Shown in pieces: positions 8,126 through 16,748 of a stretch of DNA of 64,000 nucleotides. Under the pieces are notes generated by a model. The model had not been told where the DNA came from. It ran no database searches and saw only the letters and a list, made by a program, of their open reading frames with translations. How positions within the stretch are numbered: the stretch's first letter is position 1; the number at the start of each line of letters is the position of its first letter. The position numbers were made by a program, and so were the translations under genes. This stretch comes from Cellulophaga lytica DSM 7489 (GTDB lineage: Bacteria; Bacteroidota; Bacteroidia; Flavobacteriales; Flavobacteriaceae): the NCBI RefSeq assembly GCF_000190595.1, contig NC_015167.1, positions 2,774,501-2,838,500 on the forward strand, read 5' to 3'.

Positions 8126-11100
8126 ATGAAAAAATTATACTTTTTTCTAACACTCAGTTTAGGGTGTTTATCTACCATGCTAGCGCAGGTAACAGTAAAA
8201 GGCACAGTGGTGTCTAACGCAGACGGATTACCAATATCTGGTGCCGCAGTAACTATTAAAGGTAAAACTACAACAGGTACTGCAACAGATTTTGATGGTA
8301 ACTTTACTTTACAGTTAAAAGAAGAAAATGGAGTATTGGTAATATCTTCATTAGGTTTTGCTAGTAAAGAAGTTGCTTATAATGGTAACCAAACAATTGC
8401 TGTAAGTTTAGATGAAGCAACAAACTCTTTAGATGAGGTTGTACTTATAGGTTACGGATCTACTAAAAAAGGAGATTTAACCTCGGCAATTGGTACAGCG
8501 GCAAATGTGGGTACAATTACAAGTAGACCAGTTGGTAATTATAAGGAGTTTTTACAAGGTAACATAGCAGGTGTTACTGTATTAAGTTCTGGTGGTGATC
8601 CAACAAGTACAGCTAGTATAAAAATTAGAGGTATTGGTACATTAAACTCGGAGTCTCCTTTAGTGGTTGTAGATGGTTTACCATATAGTGGTCCAGAAAT
8701 TAACCCTAATGACATTGCGTCTATATCTGTATTAAAAGATGCTGCTTCTGCTGCAATTTATGGTGCACAAGCTGCATCTGGTGTAATTGTGATAGAAACT
8801 AAAAAAGGAAAAACAGGAAAACCTAGGTTAAATGTTAACTACTATACTGGTATAAAAACAGCATCTAATTTGCCAACACCTTTAACTGCACAGCAACAGT
8901 CAGAGGTGTATAACTTAGCAGCAGATAATGCAGGTGTGCCAAGACAATCTGCTCATGACGCAGCGCAAAACCCATACGGACAAGTAAACCGTACAAATTG
9001 GATTGATGCTATTTTTAGAGATGCAACTGTAAATAACTTAAATGTAGATTTAAGTGGAGCAGGAGAAAAATACAATTACTATACTTCTTTTGCTTTTAGA
9101 GATAGAGAAGGTGTGTTAGAGGGTACTAGTTCTCAAAACTATAGTTTAAGGCTAAAATCTGACTTTAACATTACAAATAAAATTACAGTAGGTGAAAATA
9201 TTTATTTCTCTAGAGATGAAGCTTACGGTACTAATACAGATAATCCATATTCTGGTACTATAATAAACGCAATTTATATGCCATCTGCATCACCAACACG
9301 TTATGAAGATGGAAGTTTTGCAGGTGTTGTACCAGAAAACTTATCTCAGTTTGCAGGTGCTTACGGAGATGTTTACAACCCATTAGCTTTATTGTTAAGA
9401 CCAACAAAAGAGTCTCCTAAAACATTTATAAATGCAAACGTATATTTTAAGTATGATTTGTTAGATGGTTTAGCATTTAAATCAAGCTACTCATATTCTT
9501 ACAGAGATAATAAAACAAAAGAGTTTTATCCTCGTGTACCAGAGTTAGGCCGTAGTAATAGTCAAAATTCATTATTACAAACAAATACTACTCAAAATAA
9601 ATGGATTTGGGACAACCAACTTTCTTACAACAAGTCTTTTGGTAACCACAATTTAAATGCAACAGCAATTTATTCTGCTCAAAAAACAAAAGGAGATTAT
9701 ATATACCTGCGCGGGACAGGTTTTTCATCAGAAGAGCCATTTAACCAATACATGCAAAATGCTGAGTTGTTAAATAAACCAAGTAATAACCCTTTTGAGG
9801 AAGCATTAACTTCTGCAATAGGTAGGGTTATGTATAACTACAACAATAAGTATTATATATCTGGTAGTATACGTACAGATGAGTCTTCTAGACTAGCAGT
9901 AGAAAACCAGTCAGATACTTTTACATCTGTATCTGCAGGTTGGAGAATTTCTAACGAGTCTTTCTTTAATATAGATGCAATAAACGATTTAAAATTTAGA
10001 GCATCTTGGGGAGAAATAGGAAACATACAGTCTATTAGTGGTTATTATCCTTTTGATGTTCCTGTAGCTAGTAGTAACGTAGTTATGGGAGAAAATGGTG
10101 CTTATTTTGATAATGTTGGTAGCTACGTACAAAGAAATGCAAACAGAAATTTAAAGTGGGAAACAGCAGAGTCTTTAGATTTTGGTTTAGATGCATCTTT
10201 ATTTAACAACAGTTTAAGCTTAACTGTAGATTATTTTGAAAAAACAACCAAAGGAATGATTATTCCTGGTTTAGCAGATATTAACCAAGGTATATCTCCT
10301 GCAGATGTAAATGGCGGACAAGTAAAAAACACAGGTTTAGAGGTTTCTGCTACTTATACAAATACAAACGGAGCCTTAAACTATAGTATTAATGCCAATG
10401 CAACAACTATTAAAAATGAGTTAGAGAACTTAGATGGTTACGCATCAATTGGTCAGGATGTTTTTTATCATACAGACAATGTAAGAAGCGTATTAGTTCC
10501 TTACCAAACACAAGTTGGTGGTGCATTATATACGCCATATTTAATTCCGCAATTAGGCATATTTAATACACAAGCAGAAATAGATGCTTATACTAAAGAT
10601 GGTAATTTAATACAACCAAACGCAAGGCCAGGAGATTTTAAATTTCAAGATACTAATAACGATGGTAAAATAGGCTCTGAAGACCGTAAGTACTATGATG
10701 CTTACCAACCTAAAGTAACCTATAATTTGGGTGCAAACTTAGACTACAAAGGGTTCGATTTTAATGTTATTTTACAAGGCGTAGCAGGTGTTAAGGCTTT
10801 TAACGGTTATAAATTTACAACCTATAATGGCGCATTATCTGGGTATAATTTAGATAACAGAGTTTTAGATGCTTGGTCACCAACAAATACAGATACAGAT
10901 ATTCCTATTATTTCTACAAAGGATGATAATAAAAACTTTGGTACTGCATCTAGCTGGTATTTAGAAGATGCATCATACTTACGTATTAAAAACGTAACCT
11001 TAGGATACACTTTTAACAATAAGGTAATGGATAAACTATCTAAAGGTTCATCATTAAGAATGTATGTGTCAGGAGAAAACTTAGTAACGTTTACAAAGTA

Positions 11101-11197
11101 TACAGGTTTAGATCCAGAAGTAGGTGGTAAAGGATTAGATATTGCTAAATATCCTGTAGCAAAAACATTCACATTAGGATTATTACTGTCATTATAA
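8126..11197 (+). CDS. SusC/RagA-family TonB-linked outer-membrane transporter
   Basis: The 1023-residue receptor has a signal peptide ending near MLAQ. A carboxypeptidase-regulatory-like domain occupies about 22-100 (DFDGNFTL motif). The TonB-box region reads LDEVVLIGYGSTKKGDL, followed by a plug with VLKDAASAAIYGAQAASG. A large beta-barrel then runs to the C-terminus, which ends in alternating hydrophobic residues (TLGLLLSL). No STN domain is present, matching control by the upstream AraC-output regulator rather than by an anti-sigma pair. Its SusD partner starts 21 bases downstream. The secreted GDPD/alkaline-phosphatase fusion after SusD suggests a phosphate-ester substrate, though this is inferred only from context. 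Confidence 0.95.
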   Translation: MKKLYFFLTLSLGCLSTMLAQVTVKGTVVSNADGLPISGAAVTIKGKTTTGTATDFDGNFTLQLKEENGVLVISSLGFASKEVAYNGNQTIAVSLDEATNSLDEVVLIGYGSTKKGDLTSAIGTAANVGTITSRPVGNYKEFLQGNIAGVTVLSSGGDPTSTASIKIRGIGTLNSESPLVVVDGLPYSGPEINPNDIASISVLKDAASAAIYGAQAASGVIVIETKKGKTGKPRLNVNYYTGIKTASNLPTPLTAQQQSEVYNLAADNAGVPRQSAHDAAQNPYGQVNRTNWIDAIFRDATVNNLNVDLSGAGEKYNYYTSFAFRDREGVLEGTSSQNYSLRLKSDFNITNKITVGENIYFSRDEAYGTNTDNPYSGTIINAIYMPSASPTRYEDGSFAGVVPENLSQFAGAYGDVYNPLALLLRPTKESPKTFINANVYFKYDLLDGLAFKSSYSYSYRDNKTKEFYPRVPELGRSNSQNSLLQTNTTQNKWIWDNQLSYNKSFGNHNLNATAIYSAQKTKGDYIYLRGTGFSSEEPFNQYMQNAELLNKPSNNPFEEALTSAIGRVMYNYNNKYYISGSIRTDESSRLAVENQSDTFTSVSAGWRISNESFFNIDAINDLKFRASWGEIGNIQSISGYYPFDVPVASSNVVMGENGAYFDNVGSYVQRNANRNLKWETAESLDFGLDASLFNNSLSLTVDYFEKTTKGMIIPGLADINQGISPADVNGGQVKNTGLEVSATYTNTNGALNYSINANATTIKNELENLDGYASIGQDVFYHTDNVRSVLVPYQTQVGGALYTPYLIPQLGIFNTQAEIDAYTKDGNLIQPNARPGDFKFQDTNNDGKIGSEDRKYYDAYQPKVTYNLGANLDYKGFDFNVILQGVAGVKAFNGYKFTTYNGALSGYNLDNRVLDAWSPTNTDTDIPIISTKDDNKNFGTASSWYLEDASYLRIKNVTLGYTFNNKVMDKLSKGSSLRMYVSGENLVTFTKYTGLDPEVGGKGLDIAKYPVAKTFTLGLLLSL

Positions 11198-11218
11198 TCA
11201 CACTAAAAAAAGAATACA

Positions 11219-12805
11219 ATGAAAAATACATATAAAAAATTAGGATTAATTGCTTTGGGTGTTTTAGGGTTAAACCTAACCTCTTGCTCAGACGATTTTA
11301 CAAACTTAGAGCCTTTGGGTAAGGTGTCTAACGAGAGTTTCTGGAAAACAGAAACAGATGCTGTACAGGCTGCAAATGGTTTATACTTGTTAATGTCTGA
11401 CCAAGAAATGTTTGGTAGAGGTTTTTTCTGGTACATTAACGCATCTGATGATATGATTACAGGTCGTATTAAAGCCACAGCAGATGTTATAAAAGATTTT
11501 AATATTGATGGTAGTGAAGGAAGTTATACCTCTACTTGTTACACAAAATCTTACCAAGTAATAAGACGTGCAAATGATATTTTATTAAACGTTCCAGAAA
11601 TGGAAATATCAGAAAGTACTAAAAACCGTGTTCTAGGTGAAGCGTATTTTATGCGTGCCTTTAGTTACTTTTGGGTAGCACATACTTATGGTGATGATGT
11701 AAATGGTGGTGTGCCAATTATTACTGTAGATAATATGTTTGATGAAGGAGGTAGTTACGTAAGACCTGCTTCTGTTGTAGAAAACTACAAGCAAATTGAA
11801 GAGGATTTAAAAAAGGCAGCAGAATTGTTACCGTTGTTTACAGATTATAGTGCAGAAGATTATGGTCGTCCTCATAAAGATGCAGCCTTAGGTTATTTAG
11901 CTAAAACAAACTTATACTGGGCAGCTTATGATGCATCTAGGTATGAAGAAGTTGTAAAATATGCAGATGCAGTTGCAACATCTGGTTCAGGAAGAGCTTT
12001 AATAGATACAGACAATCCAGAGGTAGATTACAGAGAGTTACACAGTCATTTAAATAACTGGACAAGCGAGTACATTTGGTCTGTAAACTCTGGTGTAGAC
12101 CGTGGTAGTATTTTATCTGGTGTAATGTTAGAAAACAAAGGCTGGGGTAAATACAACGGTTGGGGTTATTACACTCCGTCTGAAGGGTTGTATAATGAGT
12201 ATGAAACAGGAGATGTACGTAGAGGTGTTACTATTTTAAATTTTGGTGATGAATTTAAGTACTTTGGTGAAGATAAAAGATACCAATCAGAAAATTCAAT
12301 CTCAGGTTTCCAGTTTAACAAATACATGTATGAGTTTCAGTTTGAAAACCCTATTGGGCAATACGTAAATTCTAACGGAGATAACCCAACTACAGTTTAC
12401 AATGTACCATTAATGCGTTATGCAGAAGTGTTGTTAATGAAAGCAGAAGCTTTAATTGCAGATGGTAAAAACGGAGACGAGCCACTAAATATGGTTAGAG
12501 ATAGAGCCGGTTTAGCACCAATAACAAATGCTACTATGGAAGACCTTAAACATGAACGTAGAGTAGAATTAGCAGGTGAATTTGCAAACAGACATTTTGA
12601 TTTGGTACGTTGGGGAGATGCGGCTGCTACTTATGCAGAACCTATTTATGGAAGAATTTACACAGACAGGTCTAACCCAGATTCTCCATACACATCAGAA
12701 ATAGTATGGCCTGCCAGAAATTTTGATGCATCTTATATGAATGTGTGGCCTATACCAAATACTGTTATAGAGTCATCTGGAATACCACAAAACAAAGGTT
12801 GGTAA
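11219..12805 (+). CDS. SusD/RagB-family surface lipoprotein
   Basis: The 528-residue SusD-like protein has a lipoprotein signal with lipobox LTSC. The residues after the Cys are SDDF, acidic as in Bacteroidetes surface-export signals. The N-terminal helical region contains the family pattern LGEAYFMRAFSYFWVAHTYGD. The C-terminus has the typical RHFDLVRWGDA and WPIPNTVIESS stretches. It should form the lid over the SusC barrel encoded just upstream and bind substrate at the cell surface. The two genes clearly form one transcription unit. A strong terminator follows at 12840-12873. Confidence 0.95.
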   Translation: MKNTYKKLGLIALGVLGLNLTSCSDDFTNLEPLGKVSNESFWKTETDAVQAANGLYLLMSDQEMFGRGFFWYINASDDMITGRIKATADVIKDFNIDGSEGSYTSTCYTKSYQVIRRANDILLNVPEMEISESTKNRVLGEAYFMRAFSYFWVAHTYGDDVNGGVPIITVDNMFDEGGSYVRPASVVENYKQIEEDLKKAAELLPLFTDYSAEDYGRPHKDAALGYLAKTNLYWAAYDASRYEEVVKYADAVATSGSGRALIDTDNPEVDYRELHSHLNNWTSEYIWSVNSGVDRGSILSGVMLENKGWGKYNGWGYYTPSEGLYNEYETGDVRRGVTILNFGDEFKYFGEDKRYQSENSISGFQFNKYMYEFQFENPIGQYVNSNGDNPTTVYNVPLMRYAEVLLMKAEALIADGKNGDEPLNMVRDRAGLAPITNATMEDLKHERRVELAGEFANRHFDLVRWGDAAATYAEPIYGRIYTDRSNPDSPYTSEIVWPARNFDASYMNVWPIPNTVIESSGIPQNKGW

Positions 12806-12839
12806 ATAAAAGTAAGTTTCAATTAGTTTTTTTAACAAG

Positions 12840-12873
12840 AAAAGGGTGCTGTAATTGCGCAGCACCTTTTTTA
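12840..12873 (+). terminator. Rho-independent terminator after susD
   Basis: GGTGCTG and CAGCACC form the stem around a short loop, flanked by an A-run before and a T-run after. It lies 35 bases after the SusD stop and only about 12 bases before the ATG of the phosphatase fusion, so expression of that gene requires read-through or an embedded promoter. Confidence 0.85.
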
Positions 12874-12885
12874 TAATATACTCAT

Positions 12886-14691
12886 ATGTTCACATTTAAG
12901 AAAAAATGTATCATTCTTGTCGTTAGTTTTTTTTCTATGATTTCTTTTGCTCAAAAAGAAAATCAAATTCTTATTCATTCTCATAATGATTATCTACAAA
13001 ATATTCCATTCTGGAATGCGCTATCTAGCGGAGCCAATATTATAGAGGCAGACGTTTGGTTAACAAAAAACAAATTGTTTGTAGCCCACACAAAAAAAGA
13101 AATAATACCAAACAATACGCTACAAAGCTTGTATTTAGACCCTTTGCAACAAGCTGTAAATAACAAGCAGTTAACAACATCTAATGTAATTTTAATGATA
13201 GATGTTAAATCTGATGCAGAAAAAACAATTCAAAAAATTATAACTGTATTAAAAAAATATACAGTATTAACATCACATAAAAATATTAAGTTTTTAATAT
13301 CTGGTAACAGACCTAAACCAAGCACTTATTACACTTACCCAAGTTATATTTATTTTGATCATCAAGAGTTAAACAATACCCTATCTCCTAAAAACTGGGA
13401 TAAAGTTGGTATGGTTAGTACAAGTTTTAAAAAATATTCTGTTTGGAACGGTAAAGGAAGATTAACACATACAGATTATGATGTGATAAGCAACGTAATT
13501 GCTTCAGTAAAAAAGCTAAATAAACCTTTTAGGTTTTGGGCTACACCAGATTCTAAAACAGCATGGAGAACATTTGTAGAGATGGGTGTAAATGTTATAA
13601 ATACAGATATGCCGTACAAATGTGTAACTTATGTAAAAACATTAAATAAACGTACATTAACAACACAATCCTTATCAAAAACTTATATACCTACTTATGT
13701 TTCTGATAAGAAAAACAAGCCCATAAAAAACGTTATTTTAATGATTGGTGACGGTATGGGCTTGTCTCAAATAACGGCAGCAACAATTGCAAATAAAGGG
13801 CAATTAACACTTACGCAGTTAAAATCTGTTGGGTTACTAAAAACCCAATCTGCAGATGATTTAGTTACAGATTCTGCTGCTGCTGGTACAGCTATTGCTA
13901 CAGGGCAAAAAACAAACAACAGAGCTATTGGCACAGATGTTAATGGTAAACCATTACCAACTTTAGTAGAAGTATTAGGTAACGCTAATTTTTTAACAGG
14001 TATTATAACTACAGATAAAATTACAGGTGCAACACCTTCTGCATTTTATGCAAAGGCAATAGATAGAGATAATACAGCACAAATAGCAAAAGATTTATTA
14101 AAAAGCAATCTTAATTTTTTTGCTGGTGGCGGGGCTAGTTTGTATAAAAATTTACCGCTAGAGAAAGAATTTACTATAGTAAATGATGTTTTAAAAGTAG
14201 GGGAGAACACGTCAAAAAAATTAGGAGTTTTTTTAGCAGACAAAGGAGTGCCATCGGTTATGGATGGTAGAGGTAACTTATTAGCGCAAACAACCAAAGA
14301 AGCATTATCTTTTTTAAACCGTAAAAGCACCCCATTTTTTTTAATGGTAGAAGCTGCACAAATAGATTCTTTTGGGCATTTTAATAACACTAAAGGCATT
14401 ATAACAGAGACTATAGATTTTGATAAGGCTATAGCAGAAGCAATAAAGTTTGCAGATAGTAATGAAGAAACCTTAGTAATTATAACTGCAGATCATGAAA
14501 CATCTGGTTTTGGTATTGCAAGTGGTAACGGTAACCACCAAAAAGTAGAAGGAAATTTTATAACTCATGACCATACTGCTACAATGGTTCCTGTTTTTGC
14601 GTACGGACCAAAGTCAAATAATTTTACAGGAGTTTTTGAAAACACAGAGGTGTTTTATAAAATATTAGAGGCATTAGAAGTAAAAAAATAG
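12886..14691 (+). CDS. Secreted fusion: Aim6-like GDPD/PI-PLC-type phosphodiesterase plus alkaline phosphatase
   Basis: The 601-residue protein has a signal peptide (1-23) and two catalytic domains. Residues about 27-245 resemble the Aim6-like group of the GDPD/PI-PLC superfamily, with HSHNDY at 31-36, EADVW at 54-58 and VAH at 66-68 supplying the usual His/Glu/Asp residues. Residues about 280-600 are alkaline phosphatase: metal-binding Asp in IGDGMG (287-292), nucleophile Ser in TDSAAAGTA (Ser330), Asp494 and His498 in QIDSFGH, Asp-His in TADHETSG (536-537), and His563 before VPVFAYGP. All appear intact. The pair could cleave a phosphodiester and then release phosphate from the monoester. 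The gene follows SusC/SusD but is separated from them by a terminator. Confidence 0.88.
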   Translation: MFTFKKKCIILVVSFFSMISFAQKENQILIHSHNDYLQNIPFWNALSSGANIIEADVWLTKNKLFVAHTKKEIIPNNTLQSLYLDPLQQAVNNKQLTTSNVILMIDVKSDAEKTIQKIITVLKKYTVLTSHKNIKFLISGNRPKPSTYYTYPSYIYFDHQELNNTLSPKNWDKVGMVSTSFKKYSVWNGKGRLTHTDYDVISNVIASVKKLNKPFRFWATPDSKTAWRTFVEMGVNVINTDMPYKCVTYVKTLNKRTLTTQSLSKTYIPTYVSDKKNKPIKNVILMIGDGMGLSQITAATIANKGQLTLTQLKSVGLLKTQSADDLVTDSAAAGTAIATGQKTNNRAIGTDVNGKPLPTLVEVLGNANFLTGIITTDKITGATPSAFYAKAIDRDNTAQIAKDLLKSNLNFFAGGGASLYKNLPLEKEFTIVNDVLKVGENTSKKLGVFLADKGVPSVMDGRGNLLAQTTKEALSFLNRKSTPFFLMVEAAQIDSFGHFNNTKGIITETIDFDKAIAEAIKFADSNEETLVIITADHETSGFGIASGNGNHQKVEGNFITHDHTATMVPVFAYGPKSNNFTGVFENTEVFYKILEALEVKK

Positions 14692-14720
14692 TTTTTTAAT
14701 ATTTCGTTTTTTAGTTTATT

Positions 14721-14752
14721 AGGCGTGGCAAAAGTTTTTTGTTGCGCCTTTT
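14721..14752. terminator. Bidirectional terminator between convergent genes
   Basis: AGGCG and CGCCT arms, extended through wobble pairs to CAAAA/TTTTG, form a hairpin with T-runs on both sides. It separates the phosphatase fusion (plus) from the sigma factor gene (minus), overlapping the latter's last bases. Confidence 0.7.
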
Positions 14753-15374
14753 AACTTTTAAAAAGCAGTACTCTTTTTAGTTTTAAGATAGAAAAATATA
14801 AAAATAAATTACTATCCTTTTTCTTATTAATCTTAGTACGTAAAATATAAAAAGCCTTAGTTATTTGGGCTTCTACTGTTTTTATAGAAATATTTAAATA
14901 CTCTGCAATTTCTATATTAGTTAACCCTTCTTGCTTGCTTAATAAAAAAACATTTTTACATTTAGGTGGTAAATTTTGTATTTCTTGTTTTACCTTTTTA
15001 ATAAGATTATCAAAGGAGACAACATCTGTTTCTTCTACCAAATGGTGTAAAGCATCTAAATACTTTTTTTCTAAAGGAAAAACATTTTTTTGTTTTCTAT
15101 AATGATCTATAAACTCATTATATACAGATTTATACAAAAAACTCTGTATAGAAAAATTGGCCTTTAGCTTGTCTCGCTTGCGCCAAACTCTCATAAAAAC
15201 ATTTTGCACAATATCTTCTGCCTCACTACGGTCATGTGTAAGGTTAAGCGCATAAACGCAAAGTTTCTGGTGGTAATCATTAACAAGCTTGTTGTATGCA
15301 GAAGTATTTCCAGACTTAAGTGCATTTATAAAATTAATGTCGCTATTTAATGGGGGACTCATATAAAAAGACAA
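14751..15374 (-). CDS. ECF RNA polymerase sigma-70 factor (FecI-like)
   Basis: The 207-residue protein has the two ECF sigma domains. Region 2 reads HDRSEAEDIVQNVFMRVWRK at about 50-70. Region 4 HTH reads LTNIEIAEYLNISIKTVEAQ at about 145-170. This Bacteroidetes branch pairs with FecR-type anti-sigma factors. The FecR gene is divergent, 98 bases away. A SusC with an STN domain follows that FecR, completing a FecI-FecR-FecA-type trans-envelope circuit. The sigma factor should direct transcription of the SusC/SusD pair, and possibly of the thioredoxin operon, when the receptor is occupied. An internal Met at residue 5 is an alternative start. Confidence 0.93.
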   Translation of the reverse strand: MSFYMSPPLNSDINFINALKSGNTSAYNKLVNDYHQKLCVYALNLTHDRSEAEDIVQNVFMRVWRKRDKLKANFSIQSFLYKSVYNEFIDHYRKQKNVFPLEKKYLDALHHLVEETDVVSFDNLIKKVKQEIQNLPPKCKNVFLLSKQEGLTNIEIAEYLNISIKTVEAQITKAFYILRTKINKKKDSNLFLYFSILKLKRVLLFKS

Positions 15375-15472
15375 TAATTGGTTAAATATGTTGCCAATAT
15401 ATAAAAAACTTTAATAAAATGTTAGGGTTAAGTAAAATGTATACGTATTAAAGTATATATGTTAAAAATATA

Positions 15473-16648
15473 ATGAAAAAGAAAATAACAAAATTAGATA
15501 AGTTAATAGCTAAGTACCTTACTAGAGAGTCTACTAAAAAAGAGCTCGATGGTTTAGAGGAGTTACTTAATAACGACTTAAATAATGAAAAGTTTCTAAA
15601 GGAATATATAAAAATAAATGTTGTATCAGATTATGTATTACAAAAGTTTAATACAGAAAAAGCAAGGCAACAATTGTTAGATACTATTAAAGAAGATAAA
15701 AAGAAAGCAAAGCAAGCTAAAATTTTTACTTTAATAAAATATTCCACAGCTGCAGCTGTAGCGGTACTTGTAATGTCTGGTATATTTTTTAAAACATCTT
15801 TATTTAATAAAACAGGAGCAGAGCCAGTACAAGTATCACATAATATAAAAGTGGGTTCTAATAAAGCAACTCTTTCTTTAGAAGATGGCTCTTTAGTAGT
15901 TTTAGAAAATGGTAAAGAGGTTAACGTTGGTAAAGCAAAAAGCAACGGTAAAGAACTTAAATATACAGCCGGCAGAAAAAAAGGTAAAACTATTTACAAC
16001 TCTTTAACTATACCGCGTGGTGGTGAATATGCATTGCAATTGTCTGACGGAACCAAGGTATGGTTAAATTCAGAAACAAAAATAAAGTATCCGGTATATT
16101 TTAAAAAAGGAATGTCTAGATCTGTAGAGTTGGTTTATGGCGAGGCTTATTTTGATGTTTCACCTAGTGAAAACCATAACGGAGACGGATTTAATGTTGT
16201 TACCAACCAACAAAACATTGCAGTTTTAGGAACCGAGTTTAATATTAAGGCTTATAAAAATGAAAACTTTATCTACTCTACCTTGGTAGAAGGTAGAATT
16301 ATGCTAGAAAACGGATCTTATAAAGCAGATATGCAGCCAGGGCAACAAGCAGTAATAGCAAATGGTATTGCTGAAAAAGTAGAAGTTTACAATGTTAATG
16401 TAGAAAATGAAATTGCTTGGCGAAAAGGTAATTTTAACTTTAAAAATAAATCATTAATAGAAATAACAAAAGTATTGTCTAGGTGGTATGATGTAGATTT
16501 TGTAATAGAAAATAAAGACCTAGAAAATATTAACTTTAAAGGAGTACTGGGTAAAACACAGGATATAGAAACAATTTTACAAATTATTAAAAACACAAGT
16601 AACATAAATGCCTATGAAATAAAAAATAGAATTATTTACATAAAATAA
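15473..16648 (+). CDS. FecR-family anti-sigma factor
   Basis: The 391-residue membrane protein has a short cytoplasmic sigma-binding N-terminus. One TM helix lies at about 84-105 (STAAAVAVLVMSGIFF). A periplasmic FecR domain follows, with PRGGEYALQLSDGTKVWLNS and GEAYFDV. The C-terminal DUF4974-like domain ends in FKGVLGKTQDIETILQIIKN and can contact the STN domain of the receptor. It is divergent from the sigma gene and 100 bases upstream of the STN-bearing SusC. The gene pair and receptor form a standard surface-signalling cascade. Confidence 0.94.
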   Translation: MKKKITKLDKLIAKYLTRESTKKELDGLEELLNNDLNNEKFLKEYIKINVVSDYVLQKFNTEKARQQLLDTIKEDKKKAKQAKIFTLIKYSTAAAVAVLVMSGIFFKTSLFNKTGAEPVQVSHNIKVGSNKATLSLEDGSLVVLENGKEVNVGKAKSNGKELKYTAGRKKGKTIYNSLTIPRGGEYALQLSDGTKVWLNSETKIKYPVYFKKGMSRSVELVYGEAYFDVSPSENHNGDGFNVVTNQQNIAVLGTEFNIKAYKNENFIYSTLVEGRIMLENGSYKADMQPGQQAVIANGIAEKVEVYNVNVENEIAWRKGNFNFKNKSLIEITKVLSRWYDVDFVIENKDLENINFKGVLGKTQDIETILQIIKNTSNINAYEIKNRIIYIK

Positions 16649-16748
16649 AGGGAACAAAGTTTATACCGTCCAAAGAATAACACTTTATCCCCCATTTTGT
16701 ATTGAATCTCGATTAATTAAGTAACTAACCAAAAAAACACTCAAATTT

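Noticed and set aside
8020-8205. 61-codon minus-strand ORF upstream of and into susC
   Set aside because: It overlaps the susC start and promoter with no protein-like features.
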